Assembly: GCF_022921075.1 (NCBI RefSeq)
Contig: NZ_CP095050.1
Span: 2,418,001 to 2,482,000 of the forward strand
Length of the DNA stretch: 64,000 nt
Source of the DNA: Hymenobacter sp. 5317J-9
GTDB taxonomy: Bacteria; Bacteroidota; Bacteroidia; Cytophagales; Hymenobacteraceae
Reading direction: 5' to 3'
Part shown: one piece after another, positions 9,401 through 18,885 of the stretch
Numbering within the stretch: the stretch's first letter is position 1
Layout of the letters: each line of letters begins with the position of its first letter
Translations under genes and position numbers: made by a program
The notes under the pieces: model-generated
Told to the model about the DNA's origin: nothing
Database searches by the model: none
What the model saw: only the letters and a program-made list of their open reading frames with translations

Positions 9401-10747
9401 ATGAATTCCCGCCTCCTGCTCCTTGGCGCGGGCCGTTCGGCCTCGTCGCTCATTCAATACCTGCTGCGCCACGCGCCCACCGAAGCCTGGTTTCTGACCG
9501 TGGCCGACGCCAACCCCGCCCACCTGGCCCCCGTGCTGGCCGCGCACTCGCAATATGCCCGGGCCGTGCCCTTCGACGCTGCCAACGAAGACCTGCTGGA
9601 AGAGCTGGTGGCCCAAGCCGATGTGGTGATTTCGATGCTGCCGGCGCTATTGCACCCGGTGGTGGCCCGCGCCTGCGTGCGGCACGGCCGGCACCTGGCC
9701 ACGGCCAGCTACGTAAGCCCGGCCATTGGCGAACTGCAGGAAGAGGCGGTGGCCGCCGGCGTCACCCTGCTGATGGAATGCGGCCTCGACCCGGGGCTCG
9801 ACCACATGTCGGCCATGCGGGCCATTGCCCACATTCGGGGGCGGGGCGGCGTCATCACGAGCTTTAAGAGCTACTGCGGTGGCCTGCTGGCGCCCGCCGC
9901 CGAGGCCGACAACCCCTGGAAATACAAGTTCACCTGGAATCCGCGCAACGTGGTGCTGGCCGGCCAGGGCACGGCCAAGTTCCTCGAAAATGGGAGGCCG
10001 CGCTTCATTCCCTATCAGCAACTCTTTGCCCGCACCGAAACGCTAGCGCTGCCCGACTACGGCGAATTTGAAGGCTATGCCAACCGCGACTCGCTCAGCT
10101 ACCGCGCGCCGTACGGGCTGGCGGACATTCCCACCATTCTGCGTGGTACGCTGCGGCGGCCGGGCTATTGCGCCGCTTGGCACGCGCTGGTGCGCCTCGG
10201 CCTGACCGACGAAACGGTGAACCTCGACAACCCCGAAACCATGACCTGGGCCGAGCTGGTGGCGGCCTACCTGCCCACGCCGCTGGCCCCGGGCCTGGAC
10301 GTGGCCACGCGCGCGGCCCACTACCTCGGCCTGGCTGCGGACAGCGAAGAAATGGGCCGCCTAAAGTGGTTGGGCTTGTTTTCGGACCGGCCGGTGGGCC
10401 ACGCCCACGCCACGCCCGCCCAGCTGCTGGAGCGCTTGCTCAGCGAAAAGTGGCAGCTGCAGCCCCACGACCACGACCTCATCGTGATGCAGCACTTGTT
10501 TGAATACGAGCTGAACGGCGCCACGCACCGGCTCACGTCGTCGCTGGCCGTGGAGGGCGACGACGCCATCCACACCGCCATGGCCAAAACCGTGGGCCTG
10601 CCGCTGGGCATGGCCGTGCGCCGATTGGTGCGCGGCGAAATCGCGCAGCGCGGCGTGCTGATTCCGGTGGCGGCCGACGTGTACGAGCCCATCTTACAGG
10701 AACTGGCGGCCGACTACGGCATCCGTTTCCACGAAGAAGAACAGTAA
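9401..10747 (+). CDS. Saccharopine dehydrogenase-family protein
   Basis: 448 residues from ATG 9401. Rossmann start LLLLGAGRSASSLIQYL, then the family pattern ADVVISMLPALLHPVVARAC and MECGLDPGLDHMSAM. The length and layout match the C-terminal (glutamate-forming) saccharopine dehydrogenase of lysine degradation or the related carboxynorspermidine dehydrogenases. A TACTTTTA box sits 8 bp before the ATG, so the leader would be very short. No lysine-catabolism neighbour is present, so the exact reaction is inferred. Confidence 0.85.
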   Translation: MNSRLLLLGAGRSASSLIQYLLRHAPTEAWFLTVADANPAHLAPVLAAHSQYARAVPFDAANEDLLEELVAQADVVISMLPALLHPVVARACVRHGRHLATASYVSPAIGELQEEAVAAGVTLLMECGLDPGLDHMSAMRAIAHIRGRGGVITSFKSYCGGLLAPAAEADNPWKYKFTWNPRNVVLAGQGTAKFLENGRPRFIPYQQLFARTETLALPDYGEFEGYANRDSLSYRAPYGLADIPTILRGTLRRPGYCAAWHALVRLGLTDETVNLDNPETMTWAELVAAYLPTPLAPGLDVATRAAHYLGLAADSEEMGRLKWLGLFSDRPVGHAHATPAQLLERLLSEKWQLQPHDHDLIVMQHLFEYELNGATHRLTSSLAVEGDDAIHTAMAKTVGLPLGMAVRRLVRGEIAQRGVLIPVAADVYEPILQELAADYGIRFHEEEQ

Positions 10748-10788
10748 GGCGGCACAATTCGAACCCAGGCCCTCTCGTTGGCACGCTC

Positions 10789-11757
10789 ATGCCTGCTTTG
10801 CTAGCTTACCTGCGCCTTCGTTCCCGCCTGGCCTGGCGCCTGCTGGTGGAGGTTGGCTGGCTGCGGATGGCAGTGCTGGGCCCGATAATACTCATTCTAT
10901 GCAGTCGGGCGCTTTTGCTGGCCGCACCCCATCCGCAGGCCCAGTGGCTGGTGCCCGTAGGGCTCACGTTGCTGCTGGCCCCAGCCCACCGCCAACGGGC
11001 CGACCTGCGGTTTCTGGCCACCAGCGCGCCGGATTTTCGGCGCTGGCTGGCCGTGGAATATGGAATTTGCACGCTGCCGGCGGCGGGCGTACTGCTGGGC
11101 TTCGGTGATTGGGGCGCGGCTGCGCTGGCCATGGTAATGGGGGCGGGGGTAGCCTGGCTGCCTCCGGCGCGGGAAGGCCGTAGCACGCGCCGCCGCGCCC
11201 GCAGCCCGTTTCGCAGCGAGGCGTTTGAGTGGGTGAGTGGCATGCGGGCGGGCGGGCTCTGGGCGTGGCCGCTACTGCTGGCCGGAGCCGCCTGCCAGCA
11301 CCCGGCGCCGCTGGGCCCGGTGCTGGCACTGGTGCTGTGGCTGCTGGTGCTGCTGGCCTGCTACGGCACCCCCGAGCCCCTCACCATGCTGACTTTGGCG
11401 GCGCGCACGCCCCGGCAGTTTCTGCGGCGGCGCCTGATGCTGGGCGTTGGATACGCGGCGCTCACGGGCGCCCCGTTTTTCGGGCTGCTGGCCACCAGTT
11501 CGGCCGGTGTGCGCGGCATGCTGGCGGCGGCCGTGTTCTGGCTGGGGCTGGTGGCGCTGCTCATCCTGACCAAATACGCCTTTTACCCAAATGCCACGCA
11601 CATTCGCACCACGCAGGCCCTGGTGCTGGGCGTGGCCCTGCTGCTGCCCGGCAATCCCATCTACCCCGTGCTGCTGCTGGTGGCGGTGGGCGGGCTCATC
11701 TGGCAGAGCCGGCGCCGGCTGGAAACTGTGTTAGGCCAACCCCAAACCAATGCTTGA
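10789..11757 (+). CDS. ABC-associated membrane protein, putative permease
   Basis: 322 residues, with about eight hydrophobic stretches separated by short basic loops (GRSTRRRARS, RTPRQFLRRR). No domain recognised with certainty. The stop codon overlaps the start of an ABC ATPase gene by 8 bp, so the pair is translationally coupled and this is very probably its membrane partner in an exporter. Substrate unknown. Confidence 0.65.
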   Translation: MPALLAYLRLRSRLAWRLLVEVGWLRMAVLGPIILILCSRALLLAAPHPQAQWLVPVGLTLLLAPAHRQRADLRFLATSAPDFRRWLAVEYGICTLPAAGVLLGFGDWGAAALAMVMGAGVAWLPPAREGRSTRRRARSPFRSEAFEWVSGMRAGGLWAWPLLLAGAACQHPAPLGPVLALVLWLLVLLACYGTPEPLTMLTLAARTPRQFLRRRLMLGVGYAALTGAPFFGLLATSSAGVRGMLAAAVFWLGLVALLILTKYAFYPNATHIRTTQALVLGVALLLPGNPIYPVLLLVAVGGLIWQSRRRLETVLGQPQTNA

Positions 11758-12442
11758 AATCCGCAACCTGCGCAAAGCCTTCGGCCAGCATGTGGTGCTG
11801 CATGACGTCAGTTTGAACCTGCGTCCCGGCACAATTCACGGCCTGGTGGGGGCCAACGGCGCGGGCAAAACCACGCTCATTAATTGCTTCTACGGGCTTG
11901 AGCACGACTTTGGCGGCGTAGTAGGCGACAGCACCGGCCGCCCGGTGCGCGAGCACACTGGCCTGCTGACTTACGAGCCGTATTTCTACCCCCGCCTCAC
12001 GGGCCGCGAGTACCTGGAGTTCTGCCTGCAGGCGCGGGGGCGGTCCCTGGTCGATTTTGCGGGCTGGAACCAGTTGCTGGAACTGCCCCTCGACCAGTAC
12101 GCCGACGAATACTCGGCCGGCATGCGCAAGAAGCTGGCGCTGCTGGCCTTGCTGGTGCAAAACTTCGACTACCTGATTCTGGACGAGCCCTTCAACGGCC
12201 TCGACCTCGAAGCCAACCTGCTGCTGAAAGCCATCCTGAAGCGCCTGCGCGACCGGGGTACGGGCATTCTGCTTACCTCGCACATTCTGGGTGCCCTCAC
12301 CGAAACGGCCGATGAAATATCGGTGCTAGCGGGCGGGCGCGTGCAGCGTTTCTATACCGCTGCCGAATTCGGGACTCTGGAAACGGATTTGCTCGACAGC
12401 CTGCACCGCGAGAAGCTGGGTTTGCTGGAAGGACTGGTGTAG
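11750..12442 (+). CDS. ABC transporter ATP-binding protein
   Basis: 230 residues. Walker A GANGAGKTT, degenerate signature region YSAGMRKKLALL, Walker B LILDEPFNGLDLE and H-loop LLTSHIL. The signature reads SAGM rather than the canonical LSGGQ, which is typical of the CcmA-like single-ATPase exporters. Works with the membrane protein whose 3' end it overlaps. Confidence 0.88.
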   Translation: MLEIRNLRKAFGQHVVLHDVSLNLRPGTIHGLVGANGAGKTTLINCFYGLEHDFGGVVGDSTGRPVREHTGLLTYEPYFYPRLTGREYLEFCLQARGRSLVDFAGWNQLLELPLDQYADEYSAGMRKKLALLALLVQNFDYLILDEPFNGLDLEANLLLKAILKRLRDRGTGILLTSHILGALTETADEISVLAGGRVQRFYTAAEFGTLETDLLDSLHREKLGLLEGLV

Positions 12443-12460
12443 TCCTGGCTTCGCTTGGCG

Positions 12461-13186
12461 CTATAAGGCCAGGTAAAACCCTGCCAGCAGTGCGCGAAAC
12501 GCAACCGAATACGCTTGGTCGTCTTCTGCGGTCCGGATGGTCAGCTCGGTTTCTATGGTTGCGGCGGGGCTGGCTAGAAACCCCGTGATGTGCCGCAGCG
12601 GCCGGCTGCCGGGCCGGTGCCGTACCACCAGCCGAGTGGCGGGGAACAGTCCCACTGCTGCCGCCACGGTTTCAAACGCCAGCATTTCTTGGGGCGGCAG
12701 CAGCACGGTGAGCAGGCCTCCCGGCTGCAAAAACGCAGTGACAAAAGCTGCCAAAGCCTCAAATGAAAGCGTGTCGTCGGCCTCGTGGCGGGCGGTGGTG
12801 CGCGCCGCATCCGGCGAGCGCAGCGACTGCCGGAAAAAGGGCGGGTTGCAGATGATGTGGCTGAACGGAGTCGGCTGTTGGGCGGCGTATTCGGCCAGGC
12901 TCAGCGCGTGCACGTGGATGCGGGGCGCCCACGGGCTGGCCGCGGCATTGGCCGCTGCCTGGTCCGCGGCGGAGGCGTCAATTTCTACTGCTTCTATTTC
13001 AACCGTGGCGTGGCGCTGCGCGGCCATGAGGGCCAGCAGGCCGGTGCCGGTGCCAATGTCGAGCAGGCGGGTGGCCCCGGTGAGGTCGGCGGCCGCGCCC
13101 AGCAGGCAGGCGTCGGTGCTCACCTTCATGGCGCTCTGGCCCTGCTCGATGCGAAACTGCTGGAACTGGAAGTAGTCGTTGGGCAC
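12461..13186 (-). CDS. trmN6: tRNA1(Val) (adenine(37)-N6)-methyltransferase
   Basis: Methylates N6 of A37 in tRNA-Val. 241 residues with the SAM motif LLDIGTGTGLLALM, acidic VEIDASA and the N6-adenine catalytic motif NPPFF. The opening FQFQQFRIEQGQSAMKVSTDACLLG pattern is typical of the YfiC group. Converges on the ABC ATPase gene (18 bp) and follows rnhA by 12 bp, so probably co-transcribed with rnhA. Confidence 0.87.
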   Translation of the reverse strand: MPNDYFQFQQFRIEQGQSAMKVSTDACLLGAAADLTGATRLLDIGTGTGLLALMAAQRHATVEIEAVEIDASAADQAAANAAASPWAPRIHVHALSLAEYAAQQPTPFSHIICNPPFFRQSLRSPDAARTTARHEADDTLSFEALAAFVTAFLQPGGLLTVLLPPQEMLAFETVAAAVGLFPATRLVVRHRPGSRPLRHITGFLASPAATIETELTIRTAEDDQAYSVAFRALLAGFYLAL

Positions 13187-13198
13187 AGCGGCAGGAAC

Positions 13199-13663
13199 TT
13201 AACCGGCCGCTACGATGGCCTCATACCCCTCATCCACCAGCAGCCCTTTGCCCGTGGCGCTTTGCACGGCCAGCACGTCGCAGCGCTCGTTTTCGGCGTG
13301 GCCGGCGTGGCCCTTTATCCAGTGGAAGGTGACTTTGCGCTGCTTGTAAATGCGCAGGAAACGGCGCCACAGGTCTTCATTGGCTTTTTTTCCGAAGTCG
13401 GACTTGGCTGCCCAGCCGAATACCCATTTCTTTTCCACGGCGTCGACTACATATTTTGAGTCGGATACCACGCGGATGGGCAGCTCGGGCCGTGTCACGG
13501 CTTCGAGGCCCACGATGACGGCCAGCAGCTCCATGCGGTTGTTGGTGGTGAGGCGAAAGCCCTGGGTCAGCTCTTTTTCGTGGGGGCCGTAGCGCAGGAT
13601 GGCGCCGTAGCCGCCGGGACCAGGGTTGCCGCGGGCCGAGCCGTCGGTGAACAGGTGAATCAA
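13199..13663 (-). CDS. rnhA: Ribonuclease HI
   Basis: Degrades RNA in RNA-DNA hybrids. 154 residues. The catalytic D-E-D-D set is visible: TDGSARGNPG, NRMELLAV, VSDSKYV and NERCD; the KGHAGHAENE loop provides the conserved His. Normal family length. Start MIHLFTDGS is standard. Located 12 bp before trmN6. Confidence 0.95.
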   Translation of the reverse strand: MIHLFTDGSARGNPGPGGYGAILRYGPHEKELTQGFRLTTNNRMELLAVIVGLEAVTRPELPIRVVSDSKYVVDAVEKKWVFGWAAKSDFGKKANEDLWRRFLRIYKQRKVTFHWIKGHAGHAENERCDVLAVQSATGKGLLVDEGYEAIVAAG

Positions 13664-13680
13664 GGGGAATGGAAATTACA

Positions 13681-13716
13681 GAACGTCATGCTTCGGCTAC
13701 GCTCAGCATGACGTTC
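13681..13716. repeat. Palindromic intergenic repeat
   Basis: Perfect 12-bp inverted repeat (GAACGTCATGCT / AGCATGACGTTC) with a 12-nt loop, between rnhA and marC. There is no T-run, so it is more like a dispersed REP-type palindrome than a terminator. Confidence 0.6.
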
Positions 13717-13723
13717 AACGAGA

Positions 13724-14284
13724 TTAAAAATTGGTTTTAAACAGCTTGATGGCGATGGCCAGCAGAATCACGCCAAACACGCGGCGCAACACGTCCTCGC
13801 CACCTTTGCCGAGCTTGCGCTCTATCCAGGGGCTGGTTTTGAGCACCACGTACACAAACACTAGGTTCAGCAGAATGCCGACGAGGATGTTGGGCAGCGA
13901 GTAGGCGGCGCGCAGGGACAGCAGGGTGGTCATGGTGCCGGCGCCCACGATGAGCGGAAACGCCAGCGGCACAATGGAGCCCGTGCTGCCCGACAAATCG
14001 GACTTGAACAGCTCAATGCCGAGTATCATCTCCAGGCCGATGAGGAAGATGACCACCGCGCCAGCCAGGGCAAAGCTTTGGTTGTCGACGCCCAGCAGCC
14101 CGAGCAGGCTTTGCCCCACAAACAGGAACACGACCATGAGGCAGCCCGCCACAAAGGTGGCCAGTTCGGCTTTGATTTGGCCTTCGCGCTGCCGAATCTG
14201 AATGATGACCGGGATGGAGCCGATGATGTCGATAACGGCAAACAGCGTGAGCGTGACGGACAATATTTGCTGAAGGGAGAACAT
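13724..14284 (-). CDS. MarC-family inner-membrane protein
   Basis: 186 residues, six hydrophobic segments, with the family motifs FAVIDIIGSIPV near the start and PLAFPLIVGAGTM in the middle. MarC/YhgN/YchE proteins are integral inner-membrane proteins; the older link to multiple antibiotic resistance is not supported experimentally, so no transport substrate is assigned. Normal length of the short subgroup. Confidence 0.88.
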   Translation of the reverse strand: MFSLQQILSVTLTLFAVIDIIGSIPVIIQIRQREGQIKAELATFVAGCLMVVFLFVGQSLLGLLGVDNQSFALAGAVVIFLIGLEMILGIELFKSDLSGSTGSIVPLAFPLIVGAGTMTTLLSLRAAYSLPNILVGILLNLVFVYVVLKTSPWIERKLGKGGEDVLRRVFGVILLAIAIKLFKTNF

Positions 14285-14329
14285 AGGCGGCTGTGGAGTA
14301 GGGGCGGGACCAACCCAGACACAACGGTA

Positions 14330-15397
14330 CTACCCTGGGTACTCTTTGGCAAAAAACTGCACCAGCGCTTCAAAGGCGGCGTCGGGCACGGCGGGGAAGT
14401 TGGCGATGCGCACGGTGGTGTTTTTGAGGGGGCCGTAGCCGCTGCCCAGCTGCAGGCCGGCTTCCTTGGCTTTGCCTTTAATTTCTTCGATGAGGGCCGC
14501 GTCGCCTTTGAGGCCCACCACGGTGGTAGAGCGCGTTTCGGGGTTCGACACGAAGGGCTGGAGCGGGGTGGCCTGGTCGAAGAAGGCGTAGAGCTTCTCG
14601 GCGCGGTCCACGAGGTGCTGGTGCACGGTTTTGATGGGCTCGCGGTCGGCCAGCACGCGGCTCAGCAGGTAGATGCCCAGCACGTTGGGCGTGTAGTTGG
14701 TTTGGTAGTTCAGCATCTGGCTCAGCATGGCCGGCAGCGCGTTGTAGTGGGCGCGGTCGTTCACGGCCTTGGCCTGGGCCACGGCGCGGGGCGAGAGTAT
14801 CATCACGCCCAGGCCGGCGGGCAGGCCGAAGCACTTCTGCACCGAGCCAAACCACACGTCGGCCTTGATGTACTTCAGGTTGAGCCCGGCCAGCGAGCTG
14901 GTGGCGTCCACGGCCAGCAGGGTACCGTTGAGGCGGTTGAACAGGTTCAGGATGAAGCCTTCCCGCAGCTGGGTGGCGGTGCTGGTTTCGTTCTGGGTGA
15001 TGCAGACGAGGTCGGTGTCGTCGGCTGAGAAGGGCAGGGACGCGATGTCGGGCAGCTCATCGAGCCCAAACGAGAGGCCCGTGCTGGCGGGCCGCAAGGC
15101 CTGGGCGTACTTCAGCCACTTCTCGCCAAAGTCGCCGTTGTAGAGGTGGAAGGAGCGGCGCGGGGTGAGGCTCTGGGCCAGAATTTCCCAGCACTCGGTG
15201 GCCGAGCCCGTGAACAGGACGGTGTAGTCCTGCGGCACGTTGAGCTTGGCTTTGAGGTCGGTCACCGTCTGGCGCACCAGCGAGGTCACTTTTTCGGAAC
15301 GGTGCGGGGCCGAGAGCCAACCCTCGTCAAACGCATCGGTGAGGTATTGCCGAACGGCGGGGTATACGGCCGAAGGGCCCGGGTTGAAAGTATACAT
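14330..15397 (-). CDS. Class V aminotransferase (SerC-like)
   Basis: 355 residues. Starts MYTFNPGPSAVYPAVRQYL, the N-PGP pattern of the phosphoserine / alanine-glyoxylate aminotransferase group; the PLP lysine is in FGSVQKCFGLP and the PLP-binding acid in LLAVDATSS. Probably makes phosphoserine from 3-phosphohydroxypyruvate or uses a related amino acid pair; it is divergent from classical SerC, so no symbol is given. Cytoplasmic. No other serine-pathway gene lies next to it. Confidence 0.8.
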   Translation of the reverse strand: MYTFNPGPSAVYPAVRQYLTDAFDEGWLSAPHRSEKVTSLVRQTVTDLKAKLNVPQDYTVLFTGSATECWEILAQSLTPRRSFHLYNGDFGEKWLKYAQALRPASTGLSFGLDELPDIASLPFSADDTDLVCITQNETSTATQLREGFILNLFNRLNGTLLAVDATSSLAGLNLKYIKADVWFGSVQKCFGLPAGLGVMILSPRAVAQAKAVNDRAHYNALPAMLSQMLNYQTNYTPNVLGIYLLSRVLADREPIKTVHQHLVDRAEKLYAFFDQATPLQPFVSNPETRSTTVVGLKGDAALIEEIKGKAKEAGLQLGSGYGPLKNTTVRIANFPAVPDAAFEALVQFFAKEYPG

Positions 15398-15617
15398 GGG
15401 AAGGAAGGTCTAGGGAGTGAGGCGCCGCCACCGCAAAGGTAGCGGCTGCGCCAACCGGCGGAAGCACGATTTTTCGGCCGCTGCGCTGGCGGTCTAAGCG
15501 TGCCCAGCCTTCTCTTTATTGTGCCGAAGTCTGCACTAATTCTTTCCAATTACCGCCAATAGGCTTCAAATCAGCTGCTTTTCCTGCCGGAGCACTGCCC
15601 GCATCGTAGCGGCATGC

Positions 15618-16064
15618 TCACACCCGAAAGCCCACGCGCTTGGGCTGCTGGTTCACAAACCACTGCACGGCCAGCCGGTAGCTTTCCAGTCCGAAGCCGC
15701 TGATGCTGCCGGCACAGTTGCGGCCCAGCAGGCTTTTCTGGCGGAATTCCTCGCGGGCGTGCAGGTTGCTCAGGTGCACCTCCACCACGGGCGTGGCGAT
15801 GGCGGCCACGGCATCGGCCAAGGCCACGCTGGTGTGGGTGTAGCCGCCGGCGTTGAGCACGATGCCGTGGTGCGAGAAGCCCACTTCGTGCAGCTTATCT
15901 ATGAGCGCGCCCTCGTGGTTGGATTGAAACTGCGTGAGCGTGTGCTCCGGAAAAGCCGCTTCCAGCTCCGGAAAAAAGTCCTCAAACGAGCGAGTGCCGT
16001 ACACGCCGGGCTCGCGGCGGCCGAGCAGGTTGAGGTTGGGGCCGTTGATAATCAGAATGTCCAT
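15618..16064 (-). CDS. aroQ: 3-dehydroquinate dehydratase, type II
   Basis: Dehydrates 3-dehydroquinate to 3-dehydroshikimate. 148 residues from the ATG at 16064. Motifs: INGPNLNLLGRREPGVYG (with catalytic Tyr and Arg), QSNHEGALID, NAGGYTHTSVA and VEVHLSNLHAREEFR with the catalytic His. Ideal type II length; forms dodecamers in known members. About 50 bp from the downstream end of the peptidase gene, which lies upstream on the same strand. Confidence 0.95.
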   Translation of the reverse strand: MDILIINGPNLNLLGRREPGVYGTRSFEDFFPELEAAFPEHTLTQFQSNHEGALIDKLHEVGFSHHGIVLNAGGYTHTSVALADAVAAIATPVVEVHLSNLHAREEFRQKSLLGRNCAGSISGFGLESYRLAVQWFVNQQPKRVGFRV

Positions 16065-16110
16065 GGCAAGCCGCGCGGGGCGGAAAAATGACGTTGTGAA
16101 AGCAAATACA

Positions 16111-18750
16111 TCAGGGTTGCACCACCACGCGGCGCGTGAGCACGCCCGCCGCGGTGCGGGCCCGCACCAGGTACACGCCGGGCGCCACGGCACCCAGGTC
16201 GAGTGCGGCGCCGGCGGCCGCGGCAGTAGCCGAAACAGTGCCCGTCCACACGGTCTGGCCCAGCATCGACTGCACGGCCACGGCCACCGGCGCGGTGCCG
16301 GCGGCCGTGCCCTGGCTCAGGCGCAGGGTGAGCTGGCCGCGGGTGGGGTTGGGGTAAACATCGAGCGTGGCGCCTGCCAGCTGCGGGCCGGTGGTGGCCA
16401 GGCCCGTGGGCACCAGGAAGCCGGCCGTGTTGTCGAGCAGGTCGTCGCTGCTGCCCTGCACGGCGTTGGAGCCCATGCCGCGCCGGGCAAACACCTGCCA
16501 AATCAGCGCCTGATTGGCCCCGCCAAACGTGGCGCGGTCGGCGGCCAAGATGGCGTCGCGGCCGTCCAGGAAGCCGGGGCTGCAGGGCTGCAGCTTCAGG
16601 GCATCCATCACCAGCTGCAGGGTTTTGTTGTTGCCGCCGGTGCCGGTGCTCAGGTTGGCGTCGTAGCCGTAGCGCTGAATCATGGCCCAGTTCAGGTCCC
16701 ACAGCACGGTGCACCACACCAGCCCGATGTTGTGCGAGTCGTAGGGGTAGCCAAACCCGTCGTCGCCATAATTCACGCCGTTCACCGTTTGGCCGATGAA
16801 GGCGTAGGTGGCATTGTTGGCGGCAAAATTGGTGCTGTAGGGCAGGGGCCGTATGCCGGGGCCCGAAGTGGGCTGGCTCAGGACGTAGGTGCCGATGCCC
16901 CGGGGCGTGGTGCCCACATCGCCGGGCCGGGTGGTCATCCACAGCTCAAAAAAGTCGCTCCAACCTTCGCCCATCTGCTCGGCGTTGTCGAGGCAGTTGG
17001 GTGCGCCGGCCGGGCCGCCCGTGAGGCGCGTGCTGATGCCGTGCGCGTACTCGTGGGCCACCACGCCGTTGTCGAAGCCGCCGTTGCGGTCGGGCGGCGC
17101 GGCGGCCCCCCGCAGCGAGGCCGTGAGGGTCCCGCCGGAGGCCATGGCTGCCTTCAGGCGCTGCCCGTCGGTGCGCGTCAGCATCACCAGCGGTATGCGC
17201 AGGCCCACCGTGTCGGCCGGGTCCATTTCCAGATGCACCAGAAAATCCTGGCTGTGCAGCAGCACCAGCGCCCGGGCGCCCGCTTGCTGGGCCGCGCGCA
17301 GCTTGTCGACGTAGGCGCAGTCGTAGTCAAAATCGGCCACGGCGATGTTGCCGCGCACCTGGGCCGCGTTGAGCCAGGTGCCGCGGCAGCCGCTGGTAGG
17401 AGTAGCAGAGCCGTCGTTGGCCAGAACCAGCGTGCCGCTCAGGGGCGCGCCCAGGGGCAGGGCCCGGCCTACGGGAGCCGGCATCGCGGCGTAGGAGCCG
17501 GCGGCCGGGCCGGTGCCGGCCACCGTGAGGGCGTTGGGCAGGGGCGCCTGCCAGATGCCCAGCACGATTTCGGGATAGGAAGTGGGCGTGGCAACGCCGT
17601 CGGCGGTGGGGTTGAAGTAGCCCTCACTGTAGTTTTCGCCAATCTGGGCCCGGATGTAGTCGCCGCTCCCGGCCACGCCACTGTAGTTGGTGGCCTGAAA
17701 GTTGCCGCTGGCCTCGCTGAAACCGTAGCGCAAGCTCAGGTCGTGCATCAGGTTGGTCCAGTAAAACAGGTTGGTGAGGGCCGCCGGCTGGTTGGCCTGG
17801 GCCGAAAGCGCCGGATTGTGGGCAAAGTCAAACTCCAGCCCCGTGCCGCCATCGGGCGAGAAGCCGGGCGTGACCACGTGGTTGCCCACCGGCGTGAAGG
17901 CATACGCGTTGTTGCCGCGGCTGATGGTGTATTCCGGGCCGGCTGCGCCGTTGGTGTCGTGCCAGCCGAAGGGCGAGGCCACCGCGTCGGCTGGGCTCAC
18001 CGCCACCGTGGCGGCGCCGTGCAGGGGGCTTTCGAGCGGCGCGGCAAACACGCGGTAGCCATTGGCCACGGCGGGGCCCTGGGCCCGCAGCGGGCCGGCG
18101 GGCGCCGACGCCAGCAGGGCCGCGCCGGCTTTTCTCGTCTCGCGAATGATGCGGTTGCGGGCTTTGAGCACCCGGCCGGTGGCGGCGTCCACCAGCACGG
18201 TCCAGGCATCGGGGCCGGTTGCGGGGCGCACCTGCACCTGCCACGCGGCCACCAGTGCCCCGGTGGGCCGGCGCAGGTACACCAGCGTGGCGGGCTCGGG
18301 GGCGGCGGCTGTGGGCTGACGCAGGTGGGTCAGGGCCGTGGCGGTAGCGGCGCTGGACGCCACGGCGGGCGCCGCCAGCCGGGCCACCGCGGCCCGCAGG
18401 CCGCCCACAAAGCTGCCGGTGCGGCTGAGCAGCTTGCCGGCCGCGTCGAAGTGCAGGCCGACTTCGGTGCCCTGCACCGCGGTGCCGTTGAGCTGCTGGC
18501 ACAGAAAGGCGTGGCGCAGGCCGTTGTGCGCGTCGGTATAGCTGCCCGTTACCACCAGGTCGTTCAGGTCGGCATCGCTCAGGCCCAGGCTGGCGGCGTG
18601 GGCCCGCACGTACTCCAGGGCTTGTGCCTGCACGGGCGAAGTAACGGTGGCGGCCGGCGCGGTAGGCTGGGCCAGCACGGGCGTTGCGCCCAGCAGGGCC
18701 GCGCAAAACAGAAGCCGACGGTGGGTGGCAGTGAGGAAAAGTGGCAGCAT
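16111..18750 (-). CDS. Secreted M36 (fungalysin) metallopeptidase with PA domain and T9SS tail
   Basis: 879 residues from ATG 18750, chosen because it gives a signal peptide (LLFCAALLGATPVLAQ). Next come an FTP/PepSY-type propeptide (about 20-190), the M36 catalytic domain with a PA (protease-associated) insertion about 435-540, zinc motif HEYAH near residue 566 and the third ligand in GEGWSDF near 595, and a C-terminal T9SS sorting domain about 800-879 (DVYPNPTRGQLTL, VYLVRARTAAG). It should be exported, matured by propeptide cleavage and placed on or released from the cell surface by the T9SS. The frame is open far upstream of this start; that part is antisense to xerD and not coding. Confidence 0.9.
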   Translation of the reverse strand: MLPLFLTATHRRLLFCAALLGATPVLAQPTAPAATVTSPVQAQALEYVRAHAASLGLSDADLNDLVVTGSYTDAHNGLRHAFLCQQLNGTAVQGTEVGLHFDAAGKLLSRTGSFVGGLRAAVARLAAPAVASSAATATALTHLRQPTAAAPEPATLVYLRRPTGALVAAWQVQVRPATGPDAWTVLVDAATGRVLKARNRIIRETRKAGAALLASAPAGPLRAQGPAVANGYRVFAAPLESPLHGAATVAVSPADAVASPFGWHDTNGAAGPEYTISRGNNAYAFTPVGNHVVTPGFSPDGGTGLEFDFAHNPALSAQANQPAALTNLFYWTNLMHDLSLRYGFSEASGNFQATNYSGVAGSGDYIRAQIGENYSEGYFNPTADGVATPTSYPEIVLGIWQAPLPNALTVAGTGPAAGSYAAMPAPVGRALPLGAPLSGTLVLANDGSATPTSGCRGTWLNAAQVRGNIAVADFDYDCAYVDKLRAAQQAGARALVLLHSQDFLVHLEMDPADTVGLRIPLVMLTRTDGQRLKAAMASGGTLTASLRGAAAPPDRNGGFDNGVVAHEYAHGISTRLTGGPAGAPNCLDNAEQMGEGWSDFFELWMTTRPGDVGTTPRGIGTYVLSQPTSGPGIRPLPYSTNFAANNATYAFIGQTVNGVNYGDDGFGYPYDSHNIGLVWCTVLWDLNWAMIQRYGYDANLSTGTGGNNKTLQLVMDALKLQPCSPGFLDGRDAILAADRATFGGANQALIWQVFARRGMGSNAVQGSSDDLLDNTAGFLVPTGLATTGPQLAGATLDVYPNPTRGQLTLRLSQGTAAGTAPVAVAVQSMLGQTVWTGTVSATAAAAGAALDLGAVAPGVYLVRARTAAGVLTRRVVVQP

Positions 18751-18873
18751 GCAGGAAAGGAAAAGGTGAGATGGATAAGCCGTGGATGCCGACCCCGGGC
18801 GAAAGGTTGGCTCAGCTGCCGGCAAAAATGCGCCAATTTTTGGCCCCGGCCCCGGCCGCCGCCCCGGCTGGCC

Positions 18874-18881
18874 TACTTTTG
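18874..18881 (+). promoter_or_regulatory. Candidate -7 box for xerD
   Basis: TACTTTTG fits TAnnTTTG and ends 4 bp before the xerD ATG, so transcription from it would give an almost leaderless mRNA. A -33 element at normal spacing was not seen. Confidence 0.35.
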
Positions 18882-18885
18882 CCCC

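Noticed and set aside
13681..13716. Terminator between rnhA and marC
   Set aside because: The hairpin has no T-run on either strand; treated as a palindromic repeat.
15934..18800. The upstream half of a 1283-codon plus-strand open frame antisense to the M36 peptidase
   Set aside because: Only the last part (from 18886) is real, as xerD. The rest has no signal or domain and lies opposite a clear metallopeptidase.
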